Assembly (NCBI RefSeq): GCF_023618015.1
Contig: NZ_JAJKBJ010000008.1
Coordinates: 62,001 to 126,000, forward strand
Direction: 5' to 3'
DNA length: 64,000 nucleotides
DNA from: Legionella maioricensis
Lineage (GTDB): Bacteria; Pseudomonadota; Gammaproteobacteria; Legionellales; Legionellaceae
The notes beneath the pieces are model-generated. The model was given only the letters and a program-made list of their open reading frames with translations, was not told the DNA's origin and did no database searches. The position numbers and the translations under genes are program-made. This document shows positions 25,551 through 34,492 of the stretch, one piece after another; the first letter of the stretch is position 1; every line of letters begins with the position of its first letter.

Positions 25551-26798
25551 TTATTGTCGAATGAGTCGGATATTTTTTCTATCAAAAGTATTATTTTTGC
25601 TGGAGCGATAGGGATTAATATCCAATCCTCCACGTCTGGTATAACGTCCATAAACTGTTAATACTTCAGGTTTACAATAATTCATAATATCCACAAAAAT
25701 TCGCTCTATGCATTGCTCATGAAATTCATTATGGTTTCTATAGGAAACAAGGTATTTTAATAAGCCTTCCCTATCTATCTTTTTTCCTTTGTAAGCGATG
25801 TACACACTTCCCCAATCCGGTTGATTGGTGACTAAGCAATTTGATTTTAAAAGGTCAGAATACAACTGTTCTTCCACCACCACATCTTGAACACTAAGAA
25901 ACGATGGCTCAACCAAATAGACAAAGCACTCGACATCGAGGTGATCAATGCACTCGCCCGTCAACATTTGTGATGCAGCGTATTGACTCGCTTGTTCCAA
26001 GGAATAAATTTTAACTAAAACTGGTGATTCAACACGTGCCTCCAAATCTTTTTTAATCGTATTCTCTAACTCATCAATACTTTTTATTTTGGTGTTATTG
26101 AATGAATTAAAATATAATTTTAATGACTTGGATTCGATGAGCTTTGGCGAGTTACAATCATAAAAAATTTCACCAATCCCGACCACCGGTTTTCCTTTCT
26201 CGTTGAGCCAGGAAACTTCATAATGATTCCAGCAATCAAAACCCACAAAAGGCGGATGAGCAGGATCAATGCCAATTTCTTGCCGCTTACCCGCTCTGGG
26301 GATAGGATAGAGCCGATTAGGATTGTAGGTGGAATCGTAGTCCGATTTTTTACCTAACTCTGATTCACTAGCTGCTTGATATTTTTTTAATACAGGATCG
26401 CTCATAGTATTTAACTCCAATATTTCAATAATTTTTGCACTACTTTGCCAATTGATTGGCTGGTTTATTTCCAATTGACTGGCAATGTAAGTTAACAAAG
26501 AGGCTGCTTCATTTATTTTATTAGCCTTTTCGCTCAATTCGCGTGCTTGAAGGCTCATTGATGCAGCCAGATTAAAGTTTGGATTCCCAATGATTTCTTT
26601 GATGGTAGATAAAGAAAATCCAAGGAATTTTAAAGTGATAATTTGTTGTAAAATGAGTAAATCAGCTTCAGAATACAAACGATAGCCAGAATCAGAGCGC
26701 TTTGTTGGTTTTAACAAACCTACTTCATCGTAGTATTGCAATGATCGAATTGAGAGAGAGGTCATTTGGCTGATTTCTTTAATTTGATAATAGTTCAT
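25551..26798 (-). CDS. queF: MerR regulator fused in frame to QueF 7-cyano-7-deazaguanine reductase
   Basis: The protein has 415 residues. Residues 1-70 are a MerR helix-turn-helix (YYQIKEISQMTSLSIRSLQY, GLLKPTKRSDSGYRLY), then a coiled-coil helix. From about residue 132 the frame is a complete E. coli-type QueF (284 residues): ESKSLKLYFNSFNNT (NADPH segment), LLKSNCLVTNQPDWGS (catalytic Cys), NEFHEQCIERIF and YTRRGGLDINP. QueF reduces preQ0 to preQ1 for queuosine. ATG at 26798 is used because AAGGAG precedes it. An internal ATG (26405) at the QueF start has GGAG 9 nt upstream, so free QueF may also be made. The MerR-class promoter at 26822-26852 lies just upstream. Confidence 0.85.
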   Translation of the reverse strand: MNYYQIKEISQMTSLSIRSLQYYDEVGLLKPTKRSDSGYRLYSEADLLILQQIITLKFLGFSLSTIKEIIGNPNFNLAASMSLQARELSEKANKINEAASLLTYIASQLEINQPINWQSSAKIIEILELNTMSDPVLKKYQAASESELGKKSDYDSTYNPNRLYPIPRAGKRQEIGIDPAHPPFVGFDCWNHYEVSWLNEKGKPVVGIGEIFYDCNSPKLIESKSLKLYFNSFNNTKIKSIDELENTIKKDLEARVESPVLVKIYSLEQASQYAASQMLTGECIDHLDVECFVYLVEPSFLSVQDVVVEEQLYSDLLKSNCLVTNQPDWGSVYIAYKGKKIDREGLLKYLVSYRNHNEFHEQCIERIFVDIMNYCKPEVLTVYGRYTRRGGLDINPYRSSKNNTFDRKNIRLIRQ

Positions 26799-26821
26799 AA
26801 GCATCATCTCCTTAATTGATG

Positions 26822-26852
26822 ATTCTAAGCTATCACGCAACGTGAGGGTCAA
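26822..26852 (-). promoter_or_regulatory. MerR-type promoter with 19-bp spacer
   Basis: On the minus strand TTGACC (26852-26847) and TAGAAT (26827-26822) are separated by 19 bp, the stretched spacing that MerR activators need. Within the spacer TCACG and CGTGA form a perfect dyad with a 3-bp centre. It drives the MerR-QueF gene, so autoregulation is expected. A near-copy precedes the other MerR gene (39202-39232). Confidence 0.8.
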
Positions 26853-26941
26853 TACTTAATTAGTAATAAAGAATAAAGGAATTTTTTGTTTCATGTTAAA
26901 ATGTGCGACTCTATAGTTGTATTTACCACATAGTGGCTATT

Positions 26942-28354
26942 ATGAGCTCAGATTCTATTCAATTAAATCAAAATCATGGGGGACCGCTCCATTATCTGGG
27001 AAATAGGAACCTTACTCTTCCAGATTTGACAGGGCATATGTCCCCTGATACTAGCTGGTTGAATGAGCATTTCTCTGTATTATTGGCAAATAGTAAGGGC
27101 CAAAAATACAAGAAAGCCATTGAGCCTTTTGCAGGTTCTGCTTCTTGGAGTCTGGCTGCAATGGAGATTGGCGTTGCAGAAGAATATATTATCAATGACA
27201 GCAATAAAATTTTGATTAATACACTTCTTTTAATTAAAGATAACCCTGCTCTTGTCAAAACTTCTTATACTGCCTTAATAGAAAAATATGATGCCTCCCT
27301 ATCGAAGAAAGATTTTTTCCTTGAAGTGATTGGGAATTACAACCAAACAACTGATGAAGAAAAAGCGTTACTGCTCCCTTTCATCATTAATCATTCATGG
27401 GGCGGAATCCTTTTTTATGATAAGGAATTGAATATTATCTATCGCGAAGGTGAACTCTTTGAAGGAAAAAATGCTAATCGATTTCTTGAGCATGCGAATT
27501 TGTCCCTAGAAATGTTCTTGAGTGAGATTGACCGAGTATCTAACCTTCTTAATGCGAATCAAGTTTCATTCAGAAGTGGTGATTTTATGGACGTGATTTC
27601 GATTGCGACACCTGGTGATTTTGTGGCACTGAATCCTCCTTATCCAGAGAATGAACATTCGACGCTTGAAAAAGCTGGGATGTATATTGAACTTTATTCG
27701 CCTGAAAAACTGCACCAGAATTTGGTGCAAATCATTCAACATCTTGAAAGCCAAGGTATTCATTACTACATGACTTATGGATTTTATAATCCAAAATTCA
27801 GAAACTATGTCTTAGCTAATGAAAACCAGCGGCCAATTAATTACTTTCGTGTCCTAGGCTATGAGCATTGTGCTTTTGGAATAGGTCTTGATCAGATGTA
27901 TTTTACGTCCCAATTTTCAATTCCCAAAGGTATAAACATATTCAAAGCGGAGGGAGTTTTGGGTGCCCAGGATATAACGCCTGAAGAAGCACTCAAACAA
28001 TTTAAGTTGCTTTCAAAAAAATGTTTTGCTGTTATTTACCGAGCTTTTATTAAGCCTGAGCTTGAGATGGAGTATCAAAAGGCCTGGCATCAGGTCGCTT
28101 CCTATTTTGTGCAATATCGCGGTGCATTAGGTTCTTGCCTGCATAAAACTAACGATGGTATGTGGCTTGCCTATTCTCGTTGGCCTGATAAAGCTACTCG
28201 AGATGCTTCTTGGCCAGGCGAAAATGCCCCATCTGAGATGTTACCCAATGAAATTAGAAAAGCGGTTATAACCATTCAAGAGTGTATTGATCAAACGCAA
28301 AAACTACCCGAAATTACTATGGAAGTTGTCAATGATTTATTGTATTCAAACTAA
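26942..28354 (+). CDS. Dam-like DNA adenine methylase fused to ABM-like domain
   Basis: The protein has 470 residues from ATG 26942. The N-terminal 330 residues resemble D12-class N6-adenine methylases: EPFAGSASWSLA (S-adenosylmethionine binding), WGGILFYD in the middle and NPPYPEN as the catalytic NPPY motif. The last about 115 residues (CFAVIYRAFIKPELEMEYQKAWHQV..., AYSRWPDKATRDASWPG) resemble the antibiotic-biosynthesis-monooxygenase (ABM) ferredoxin-like fold. No restriction gene is next to it, so it is an orphan methylase. Its promoter region is shared with the MerR-QueF gene. The join of these two domains is unusual. Confidence 0.75.
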   Translation: MSSDSIQLNQNHGGPLHYLGNRNLTLPDLTGHMSPDTSWLNEHFSVLLANSKGQKYKKAIEPFAGSASWSLAAMEIGVAEEYIINDSNKILINTLLLIKDNPALVKTSYTALIEKYDASLSKKDFFLEVIGNYNQTTDEEKALLLPFIINHSWGGILFYDKELNIIYREGELFEGKNANRFLEHANLSLEMFLSEIDRVSNLLNANQVSFRSGDFMDVISIATPGDFVALNPPYPENEHSTLEKAGMYIELYSPEKLHQNLVQIIQHLESQGIHYYMTYGFYNPKFRNYVLANENQRPINYFRVLGYEHCAFGIGLDQMYFTSQFSIPKGINIFKAEGVLGAQDITPEEALKQFKLLSKKCFAVIYRAFIKPELEMEYQKAWHQVASYFVQYRGALGSCLHKTNDGMWLAYSRWPDKATRDASWPGENAPSEMLPNEIRKAVITIQECIDQTQKLPEITMEVVNDLLYSN

Positions 28355-28369
28355 TAGAAGATGTAACTC

Positions 28370-28807
28370 ATGAATCAAGCGCAAATGAATTACCAACTAG
28401 AGCTTGTTATAGACGCTAAGCTACTAGAACAGCAAGATAAAATTATTCGTGATGGGATAGTAAATTTTAATGCTCCTTTTACAGGAACCAAACCAGAGCG
28501 TTACTCAATCTATGTGAAAGATAACGAGGGTATTATTATTGGCGGAGCTATTGTGTACGCTCATAAAAGCTCAATATATGTTGATGTCCTCTGGGTTAAG
28601 GAGGAATACCGTGGTCTTGGTATCGGTGCTGAACTATTGCACAGCGTTGAAGCCGAAGCAATTACACGAGGAATTCCAGCATCGACATTAGATACTTTTT
28701 CTTTTCAGGCAGAAAGATTTTATTTAAAACAAGGCTATCAGCATTTAGGCACAATTAAAAATTATTTAGAAGGGCATGATCGGATCTATTTTAGGAAGCA
28801 ATTGTAG
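28370..28807 (+). CDS. GNAT acetyltransferase
   Basis: This 145-residue single GNAT domain has a YSIYVKDNEGIIIGGAIVY beta pair, the acetyl-CoA pyrophosphate loop VKEEYRGLGIGAELL and FYLKQGYQHLGTI at the C-terminus. It starts 15 bp after the methylase stop, so co-expression is likely. The substrate is unknown. Nothing else is seen in the 118-bp gap to the next gene. Confidence 0.85.
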   Translation: MNQAQMNYQLELVIDAKLLEQQDKIIRDGIVNFNAPFTGTKPERYSIYVKDNEGIIIGGAIVYAHKSSIYVDVLWVKEEYRGLGIGAELLHSVEAEAITRGIPASTLDTFSFQAERFYLKQGYQHLGTIKNYLEGHDRIYFRKQL

Positions 28808-28925
28808 AGAGGAGAGCATATCCCCCATAAGAAAATATGCCTTGAAAAAAGAACAGAACAAACGAAGCATCTATTCTCCAAAGTTAAACTTTTATTGGAA
28901 ATGCTCGTAAAAGTTCATAAACAAA

Positions 28926-29723
28926 TTAGAAAGGAAAAGGAGGTAACTTATTCCTATCTTTAAGCCAAAATGGATGATGCCATTCTTCATAGATGGAAAC
29001 AGGCATATTGCTTTGTTTAAATTCATCAAAAGATAAGTCGCAAAGAAACCATTTAAGGAATTCCGCGCAAGTTTCCGGGCTTATTAATTGACCGGACTGA
29101 TAAGCCTCATCAAACATTTTATGTAAATGAAATGAAGTTGTTTCTCTTAAAATTTTTTGAATTCTTGTATCCACCTCCCCTGGAATAACACAAGACACAC
29201 CAATATTTTTCTCTGCTAGCTCTTTTCTCACAATAGCAGTTACTTCATCCAAACCCGCTTTGCTGGCACAGTATGTTGAGCTTTCTTTAAGTTTCAGAGT
29301 CGCTGCTCTTGATGTAACAAATAAAATCCGAGACTTCTCAGGCATCTGCGCGGCAAGTAGTGCTGTAAGTTTCATTGGAGCTAATAAATTAACCTGAAAA
29401 ACTTCGTCAATACTGTCACAATCGTATTCGGTCAACGGACGTGGAGGACTTTTCATTCCTGCATTTTGAACTAAAAGATGAAGCGGTATTCCAGAATCAT
29501 TAATAATTTTAGCAACCTGTTCGATATCACTATTGCGAGTAAAATCCGATTGAATGGGAACAAAACGAGAATATAGCGCTTTAGTATCCTCTAAGCTGCT
29601 TACATCCCGCCCTGTTCCATAGACAACCCAGCCGTCACCTAAAAGAATTTTAGCAAGTTCAAGACCAATTCCATGGCTGGCTCCGGTCACTAATGCAGCT
29701 TTATTATTGTTGATGTTCGTCAT
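28926..29723 (-). CDS. Short-chain dehydrogenase/reductase
   Basis: This 265-residue classical SDR has the Rossmann motif ALVTGASHGIGLELA, NAG in LVQNAGM, the catalytic Ser region FVTSRAATLKLKESSTYCASKAGLD with YxxxK, and PGEVDTRI. It uses NAD(P)H to reduce or oxidise a small alcohol or ketone, with unknown substrate. The start at 29723 has AAGGAA in front and gives the usual N-terminus MTNINNNKAALVTG. It is the last gene of the long minus-strand operon that begins at about 37757. Confidence 0.85.
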   Translation of the reverse strand: MTNINNNKAALVTGASHGIGLELAKILLGDGWVVYGTGRDVSSLEDTKALYSRFVPIQSDFTRNSDIEQVAKIINDSGIPLHLLVQNAGMKSPPRPLTEYDCDSIDEVFQVNLLAPMKLTALLAAQMPEKSRILFVTSRAATLKLKESSTYCASKAGLDEVTAIVRKELAEKNIGVSCVIPGEVDTRIQKILRETTSFHLHKMFDEAYQSGQLISPETCAEFLKWFLCDLSFDEFKQSNMPVSIYEEWHHPFWLKDRNKLPPFPF

Positions 29724-29783
29724 GAAGCATTCCTTGAAACTTAAGTTACGTTCGTGCGGTATGGTAATCAAAGTTGGCGAAAG

Positions 29784-30797
29784 TTAAAAGGTTATTCCTA
29801 ATTCATGTGTTACTAATTGAATTAATTCTGGAATACTTGCCTTGACTTGAATAATAGTAGATAAAACCTGAAGCACCTGCTCAATACCAATGCCCTGCTG
29901 CTCTTTATCAGAACTAAAAGAACGGTTTATATTATATACTAGCCAATTGATCCAATTGCCAAGAACACCATAAAAAGCAGCTTCCAAATGATCCTGATTT
30001 ATTGTTATTCCAGAAGACGCATATGTATTTAGCATTTTTATAAATAAAGTTTTATTAAACAGCGGAGTAGTAATTCCACTCCAATCAAGAGCACAATTGA
30101 CTATTTCATAAGTGGGATTAAGTTTTCGCGCAGACTCCCAATCAATGAGAAATGGAGTATCATTTTTATCCCATAAAACATTTTTTTGATCCAAATCACC
30201 ATGGCTTACTACACTACTACTTTGTAGAATAGGTATTGTTTTTTGATAGATATCGTTAAGCTCAATTATAACTCGTTGATTACTTTTTAATTGCTCCTTA
30301 AACACCAAATTTTTGCTTGCTGACTGGTCTATTAACACACTAATTTTTTCATTGGGATGAATATCAAATTCTTGAGCACTTAGCTGGGGAACATTAAGAT
30401 TAATAGGATGAATTTCAGCCAAAAGAGTGGCTATTTTAAGCGCATGCATCTCAGATATAGCGTCTTTATCCAATGCTTTTGCTGTTATCCAAGGATAAAC
30501 AAGAAAGGCCTCATCTTCTGAAAGGATTAAGTAATTATTTTCTAATTTTAGAGCATGAACTGCGGGAATAGTACGCTGGGAAAATTGGAAAGCTATCTGT
30601 TCTGTCAATTCATATTGGGATTTAACTTCTTCAGTCAATTGGATGCTGCTATTGAGTTGTTTTACAGCAAACTGCGAGCCATTGCACTTCAGATACCACA
30701 TTTTATGTAAAAGACCGCCATAGACTCTTTGAGGCAAGTCAAAAGGTTGGTTCATCTTTAATTTTTTACAGATTGTTTCTAGTTGACTTCTATTCAC
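29784..30797 (-). CDS. Phosphotransferase (APH/HSK2-like)
   Basis: About 337 residues from the GTG at 30797, which overlaps the upstream gene by 8 bp. The core is FAVKQLNSS (ATP lysine), FLVYPWITAKAL hinge, VVSHGDLDQKNVLW catalytic loop and FLIDWESARKLNP metal loop. This fits the APH/homoserine kinase type II group. A long helical C-terminus follows. The substrate is unknown. A start at ATG 30754 is also possible but would lose the first helix. Confidence 0.75.
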   Translation of the reverse strand: MNRSQLETICKKLKMNQPFDLPQRVYGGLLHKMWYLKCNGSQFAVKQLNSSIQLTEEVKSQYELTEQIAFQFSQRTIPAVHALKLENNYLILSEDEAFLVYPWITAKALDKDAISEMHALKIATLLAEIHPINLNVPQLSAQEFDIHPNEKISVLIDQSASKNLVFKEQLKSNQRVIIELNDIYQKTIPILQSSSVVSHGDLDQKNVLWDKNDTPFLIDWESARKLNPTYEIVNCALDWSGITTPLFNKTLFIKMLNTYASSGITINQDHLEAAFYGVLGNWINWLVYNINRSFSSDKEQQGIGIEQVLQVLSTIIQVKASIPELIQLVTHELGITF

Positions 30798-31827
30798 TAT
30801 GAGCCGCCTTAAGAATGCCTTGTGTCTCTGACTCTTCATTAAAAAATTTAACAAAAAATGTTTTGCTTAACTTGGGATTTTTTTTATTGATTCTCGTAAA
30901 TTCCGGCATAAAACCGCACTTTTTATAAAACTCTGGAGCTTGAAAAGCACTGGTCACCAAATTGATATTATTAAAGCCCTGACCTTTGAAGTGATGTTCA
31001 AGAGCAAGTAATAACTGTTTGCCATATCCTTTACCACGATAAGCACTGTCTACCCAAATATCATCCACATAAATTTCTGCAAACGCAGTAAAGGCATTAA
31101 GCGCACCAAAAATTTCTCCATGGGCAGAAGAAATGGTCACTGAAAAACGTCGATAATTGACGTCAATACCATGCTGAGCCTCATAGGCAATAAATCCATT
31201 TGTCATTCGTTTTTCCGTAGCTTCATCAAGTTCATCAACAAATTGGATTTGATATTCTTTCTTGCTTTCTAAAGGCTTGCTGCATTCATGTGCTGTACTA
31301 TCAAAACGAAAAATAACTCGTTGTGGTTGATGCGGATCATAATTGATTGTTTTAATTTCTTCCTGGAAATTGCCCATTGTAATTTTTGAAATAGTTTTGC
31401 GCCAAAAACTAAGCCCTCGCTTATTTTCTGGAATCACAGAAACCTCCCATAAGCCTGGATGCATTTTCCATAATTCAGAGGAAACTAAATAACCTAAACC
31501 TTTGCCTTGAAACTTAGCAGTAATAAAAAACTCGCCCATATTCCATGCAGTATAAGGGTAAACTCCTTCGTGATTTAATAGAGCAAAACCAGCTAATTCA
31601 TTACCAACTTTAATCAGAAAGGCTTTTCTTGTCGGCTCTTCAAAGTATTTTTTAAAATCGAAGCTTTCATACAGGCCATCGGAAGGCAAAGCCCAATCAT
31701 CTGAAATAAAACCACAGTCACGCGAGAGTTCATATACATAAAATCGTGCCATGTTTTGGATGGTAGGATAATCATCTAATGTTGCTGTCTCAACTTTTAA
31801 AGCAGAGTGTAATTCTTTGATGTTCAC
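30790..31827 (-). CDS. Tandem GNAT protein (two acetyltransferase domains)
   Basis: The protein has 345 residues. The first domain (about 10-170) has FITAKFQGKGLGYLVSSEL and a shortened end. The second (about 190-340) has IYVDDIWVDSAYRGKGYGKQLLLAL and FQAPEFYKKCGF. Both keep the Q/R-G-x-G-x-G/A loop, so both could bind acetyl-CoA. Such two-domain GNATs act on one substrate or use one domain as scaffold. It overlaps the next gene by 8 bp (GTG start) and the previous one by 4 bp. Confidence 0.8.
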   Translation of the reverse strand: MNIKELHSALKVETATLDDYPTIQNMARFYVYELSRDCGFISDDWALPSDGLYESFDFKKYFEEPTRKAFLIKVGNELAGFALLNHEGVYPYTAWNMGEFFITAKFQGKGLGYLVSSELWKMHPGLWEVSVIPENKRGLSFWRKTISKITMGNFQEEIKTINYDPHQPQRVIFRFDSTAHECSKPLESKKEYQIQFVDELDEATEKRMTNGFIAYEAQHGIDVNYRRFSVTISSAHGEIFGALNAFTAFAEIYVDDIWVDSAYRGKGYGKQLLLALEHHFKGQGFNNINLVTSAFQAPEFYKKCGFMPEFTRINKKNPKLSKTFFVKFFNEESETQGILKAAHSE

Positions 31828-32276
31828 AGCATTTTCCTTAAATACAGTTTCGCCATATGACCTTCATTCTGATATCCAAGCGATTTGTAAAAATCATGGG
31901 AGCCCTCTTTCGCTCGCCTAAGTCCAGATGTCAAATCAATGATACAGGGACTAAACTTTCTGGCAAATTCCTCAACAGTAATCATAAGCTTTTTACCTAT
32001 TCCTTGATTACGATATCCTTGGTCGACCACAAGGCCTTCAATATGAAATCTTGTTATTTCGGAAACAAAAAGATAACTCTTAGACCAAGCAATCCAACCA
32101 ACAACTTTTCCAGCAATTTCCGCAAGAAGGACACCGTAATGCAGTTCACTAGTAAATAGCTCTAGTCGTCTTTGCAACTCCTTAGACGATTGCGGATAAC
32201 CCAATTGCTCCATTAAAGGGTGAAGATGTTGAGCATCATCAATTAATGCTTTGCGGATAATCAGTTCAGAAGGCAC
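31824..32276 (-). CDS. GNAT acetyltransferase
   Basis: The 150 residues include LIRKALIDDAQHLHPLMEQLGY at the N-terminus, HIEGLVVDQGYRNQGIGKKLM as the acetyl-CoA loop and HDFYKSLGYQNEGHMAKLYL at the end. The motif order resembles AAC(6')-type and general GNATs. Its stop overlaps the start of the tandem GNAT (ATGA), and it follows the GNAT-cupin gene by 1 bp, so it is one operon. Confidence 0.85.
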   Translation of the reverse strand: MPSELIIRKALIDDAQHLHPLMEQLGYPQSSKELQRRLELFTSELHYGVLLAEIAGKVVGWIAWSKSYLFVSEITRFHIEGLVVDQGYRNQGIGKKLMITVEEFARKFSPCIIDLTSGLRRAKEGSHDFYKSLGYQNEGHMAKLYLRKML

Positions 32277-32277
32277 T

Positions 32278-33135
32278 TTATGCCTCCAGATTAACTCTAT
32301 CCCCGGATAGATTAGGAGATGAAATCACCAAAAAAGAAACCAAATTTCCAGAACTATTTTTCACTTTATGGGTTATCCCTGCTTTAATACTTATTCCTTC
32401 CTGTTCCTGTAACATCTGTTCATAGTCTTCAAACTCAATAACCAATTGTCCTTGCAAACAATAAAAAAATTGTTCTGTTTCCTGATGATAATGTTTTACC
32501 TCAAAACTGCCTGAGGGCATCGTTTCATAAAGAACGTTAAACTGACCATCATTTTTTAACCACCATGCATCACAATTTTGTCCCCACTTAAAATGAGGCG
32601 CATTGTTTATTGAGACAACCTCTTCTCTCACCGAAGATTCTGATACAGGCAGTTTTGGTTTTTGACTTAAGCTCGAGACTGAATCACCATTTAAGAGTCC
32701 GATTTCTCTTGTTGCCTGAAATTCTTTCCGCAAAAAATAGAATATAGAGTTTTTCTGAAACCCATGCCGTTCAAACTCAAGTTCAAATCCTAATTTTTTA
32801 TAAAATTCTATTGCTTCCCAATCCATAGTATTAACTGTTGCAAAAGCACAATCTTTTTCATTGCCATACCTCAATGCCGCTTGCATGAGCTTTGTTCCCC
32901 ATCCTTGATGTCTGATGGACTCACTCACCCAAAGATTATCGATATGAAGACCTCCATAGAGGGTTCCACCACTACAACCACCAATAATGCTATTATCTGC
33001 ATCACGAATAAAGCATGCAAAGAAATCTAAGGATTCGAATCCTCTTTGTTGTTTGGCGTACTCCTTAATTCCATTTGTTAATATTTGAACATCATCAGGG
33101 TTTGGATTTTCTAAAAACGATAATTTTAAAGTCAT
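32278..33135 (-). CDS. GNAT-cupin fusion protein
   Basis: The protein has 285 residues. Residues 1-140 are a GNAT (HIDNLWVSESIRHQGWGTKLM, AIEFYKKLGFELEFERHGFQKN). Residues about 190-280 are a cupin with EVKHYHQETEQFFYCLQGQLVIEF and AGITHKVKNSSG, which retain the two His and Glu metal ligands. There is no methionine at the junction, so it is a true fusion. The next gene upstream, 5 bp away, is a free cupin, so this fusion could have arisen by joining neighbouring genes. Confidence 0.8.
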   Translation of the reverse strand: MTLKLSFLENPNPDDVQILTNGIKEYAKQQRGFESLDFFACFIRDADNSIIGGCSGGTLYGGLHIDNLWVSESIRHQGWGTKLMQAALRYGNEKDCAFATVNTMDWEAIEFYKKLGFELEFERHGFQKNSIFYFLRKEFQATREIGLLNGDSVSSLSQKPKLPVSESSVREEVVSINNAPHFKWGQNCDAWWLKNDGQFNVLYETMPSGSFEVKHYHQETEQFFYCLQGQLVIEFEDYEQMLQEQEGISIKAGITHKVKNSSGNLVSFLVISSPNLSGDRVNLEA

Positions 33136-33140
33136 CTCAT

Positions 33141-33527
33141 TTATTCCACTGTAGGAGGCCAGGCACCATGCTCCACATAACTTGCCTCATCACTGCCTGA
33201 CCAAGGTGGCATAGTAACGCAAATAAACACCAAATCTGCTGCATCACTTCGATATTGAAAATGTGTTCCCAAGGGAATATCGATGCTGACTCCAGCAGTT
33301 AAAGGGGTAATGCTCTCTTCATCGTTCAACTTACGCCAAATAGTTCCTTCCCCAGAAAGGACATGCCAAAATTCAGATACAGTTTTATGACGAACTGCTT
33401 TGGAAATTGTGCCTGCCTTCAAAGTACAGTGAGCCATTCCACCTAAATGATTATTCATCAGCAATCGAACCTCAGCTCCTGCTGGTGAAGTGTGTTGATA
33501 TTCTTTGGGTATTTCTTGTGTATTCAT
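33141..33527 (-). CDS. Cupin protein
   Basis: The 128 residues form a single cupin barrel: VRHKTVSEFWHVLSGEGTIW (motif 1, with His and Glu) and DIPLGTHFQYRSDA (motif 2). A GGTW-type N-terminus is absent. It may bind a metal and a small sugar or hydrophobic ligand. It lies 5 bp from the GNAT-cupin gene. A 59-bp gap to the S66 carboxypeptidase gene could hold a second promoter, but none is obvious. Confidence 0.85.
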   Translation of the reverse strand: MNTQEIPKEYQHTSPAGAEVRLLMNNHLGGMAHCTLKAGTISKAVRHKTVSEFWHVLSGEGTIWRKLNDEESITPLTAGVSIDIPLGTHFQYRSDAADLVFICVTMPPWSGSDEASYVEHGAWPPTVE

Positions 33528-33586
33528 TTATGCCTCTATTAAACCAATGCTCTCATCAGTTTTATCAAGTGGTTATTTCTTCATTT

Positions 33587-34480
33587 TTAATTTTGAATCG
33601 TAACGCAAGTAGTATCTGCATCTAAAGTAACTACTTTGCCAATTGGAAGAATGCAATTTTGCTTACCATGTCCATAGGAAAACTCTTTAATACAAGGGAC
33701 TTTTAATTTAGAAGCCCATTCATTGATTACATCTTCTACCGTACCATCGCTCTGATTCGACTTCTTACTTTTACATTGTTCAAATGTACCAAAAATAACG
33801 CCGGAAACTTCATCAAAAACTCCTGCTAAATCTAATTGTGAGAACATGCCATCAATATTATAGGGCTCGACGCCAACATCTTCTACCAACAAAATACTTC
33901 CTTTAAAAGTAGGCATGTAAGGCGTGCCCATTAAATTAGTCATAAGGGTTAAATTGCCACCAAGAAGAGTACCTCGGCTAACGCCTCCATGAACCTTTAT
34001 TCCTTTGCGAATTGTGTACTCTTGGCCTAACAAAGAAGAAAATAATGTTTTTTTAACTTGGGTACTTAAATGAATGGTCAAAGTAAACCCTGTATAACTT
34101 ACTAAGCCAGTGTTTTTAAATAGGCCTAATTGCAACGCTGTAGTATCACTAAACCCGAATAATGGTTTTGGGTTTTTCTTAATCAATTCATAATCTAAGA
34201 AAGGTAAAAGTCGTTGCGAACCTTGTCCTCCTCGGGTTGCAATAATTGCTTTCACTTCTGAGTCTATAAAGAAATCCATCACATCTTGTGCACGGTCACG
34301 GTCTTTACCAGCTAAAAATCGTTCTGATCCAAACATATGCTTTGCATACTTTACATTAAATCCATTCGACTTTAATAAATGAACTCCTACTTCTATTGCT
34401 TTTTCCGTAATAGGACTCGAGGGAGAAATAAGCCCCACGATATCTCCTCTTTGCAGTGGTTCTGGACATAGAATATTCAT
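33587..34480 (-). CDS. S66 LD-carboxypeptidase/MccF-like peptidase
   Basis: The protein has 297 residues. The S66 catalytic elements are all present: ATRGGQGSQRLLPFLD, nucleophile Ser111 in FGFSDTTALQLG, the Glu in LLVEDVGVEPYNIDGM and the His in FSYGHGKQNCILPIG. The family trims LD-tetrapeptides in peptidoglycan recycling, or cleaves microcin C and similar inhibitors (MccF). The surrounding drug-modifying genes make a self-immunity role at least as likely as cell-wall recycling. It is a member of the long minus-strand operon. Confidence 0.85.
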   Translation of the reverse strand: MNILCPEPLQRGDIVGLISPSSPITEKAIEVGVHLLKSNGFNVKYAKHMFGSERFLAGKDRDRAQDVMDFFIDSEVKAIIATRGGQGSQRLLPFLDYELIKKNPKPLFGFSDTTALQLGLFKNTGLVSYTGFTLTIHLSTQVKKTLFSSLLGQEYTIRKGIKVHGGVSRGTLLGGNLTLMTNLMGTPYMPTFKGSILLVEDVGVEPYNIDGMFSQLDLAGVFDEVSGVIFGTFEQCKSKKSNQSDGTVEDVINEWASKLKVPCIKEFSYGHGKQNCILPIGKVVTLDADTTCVTIQN

Positions 34481-34492
34481 TTATTACCTCAA

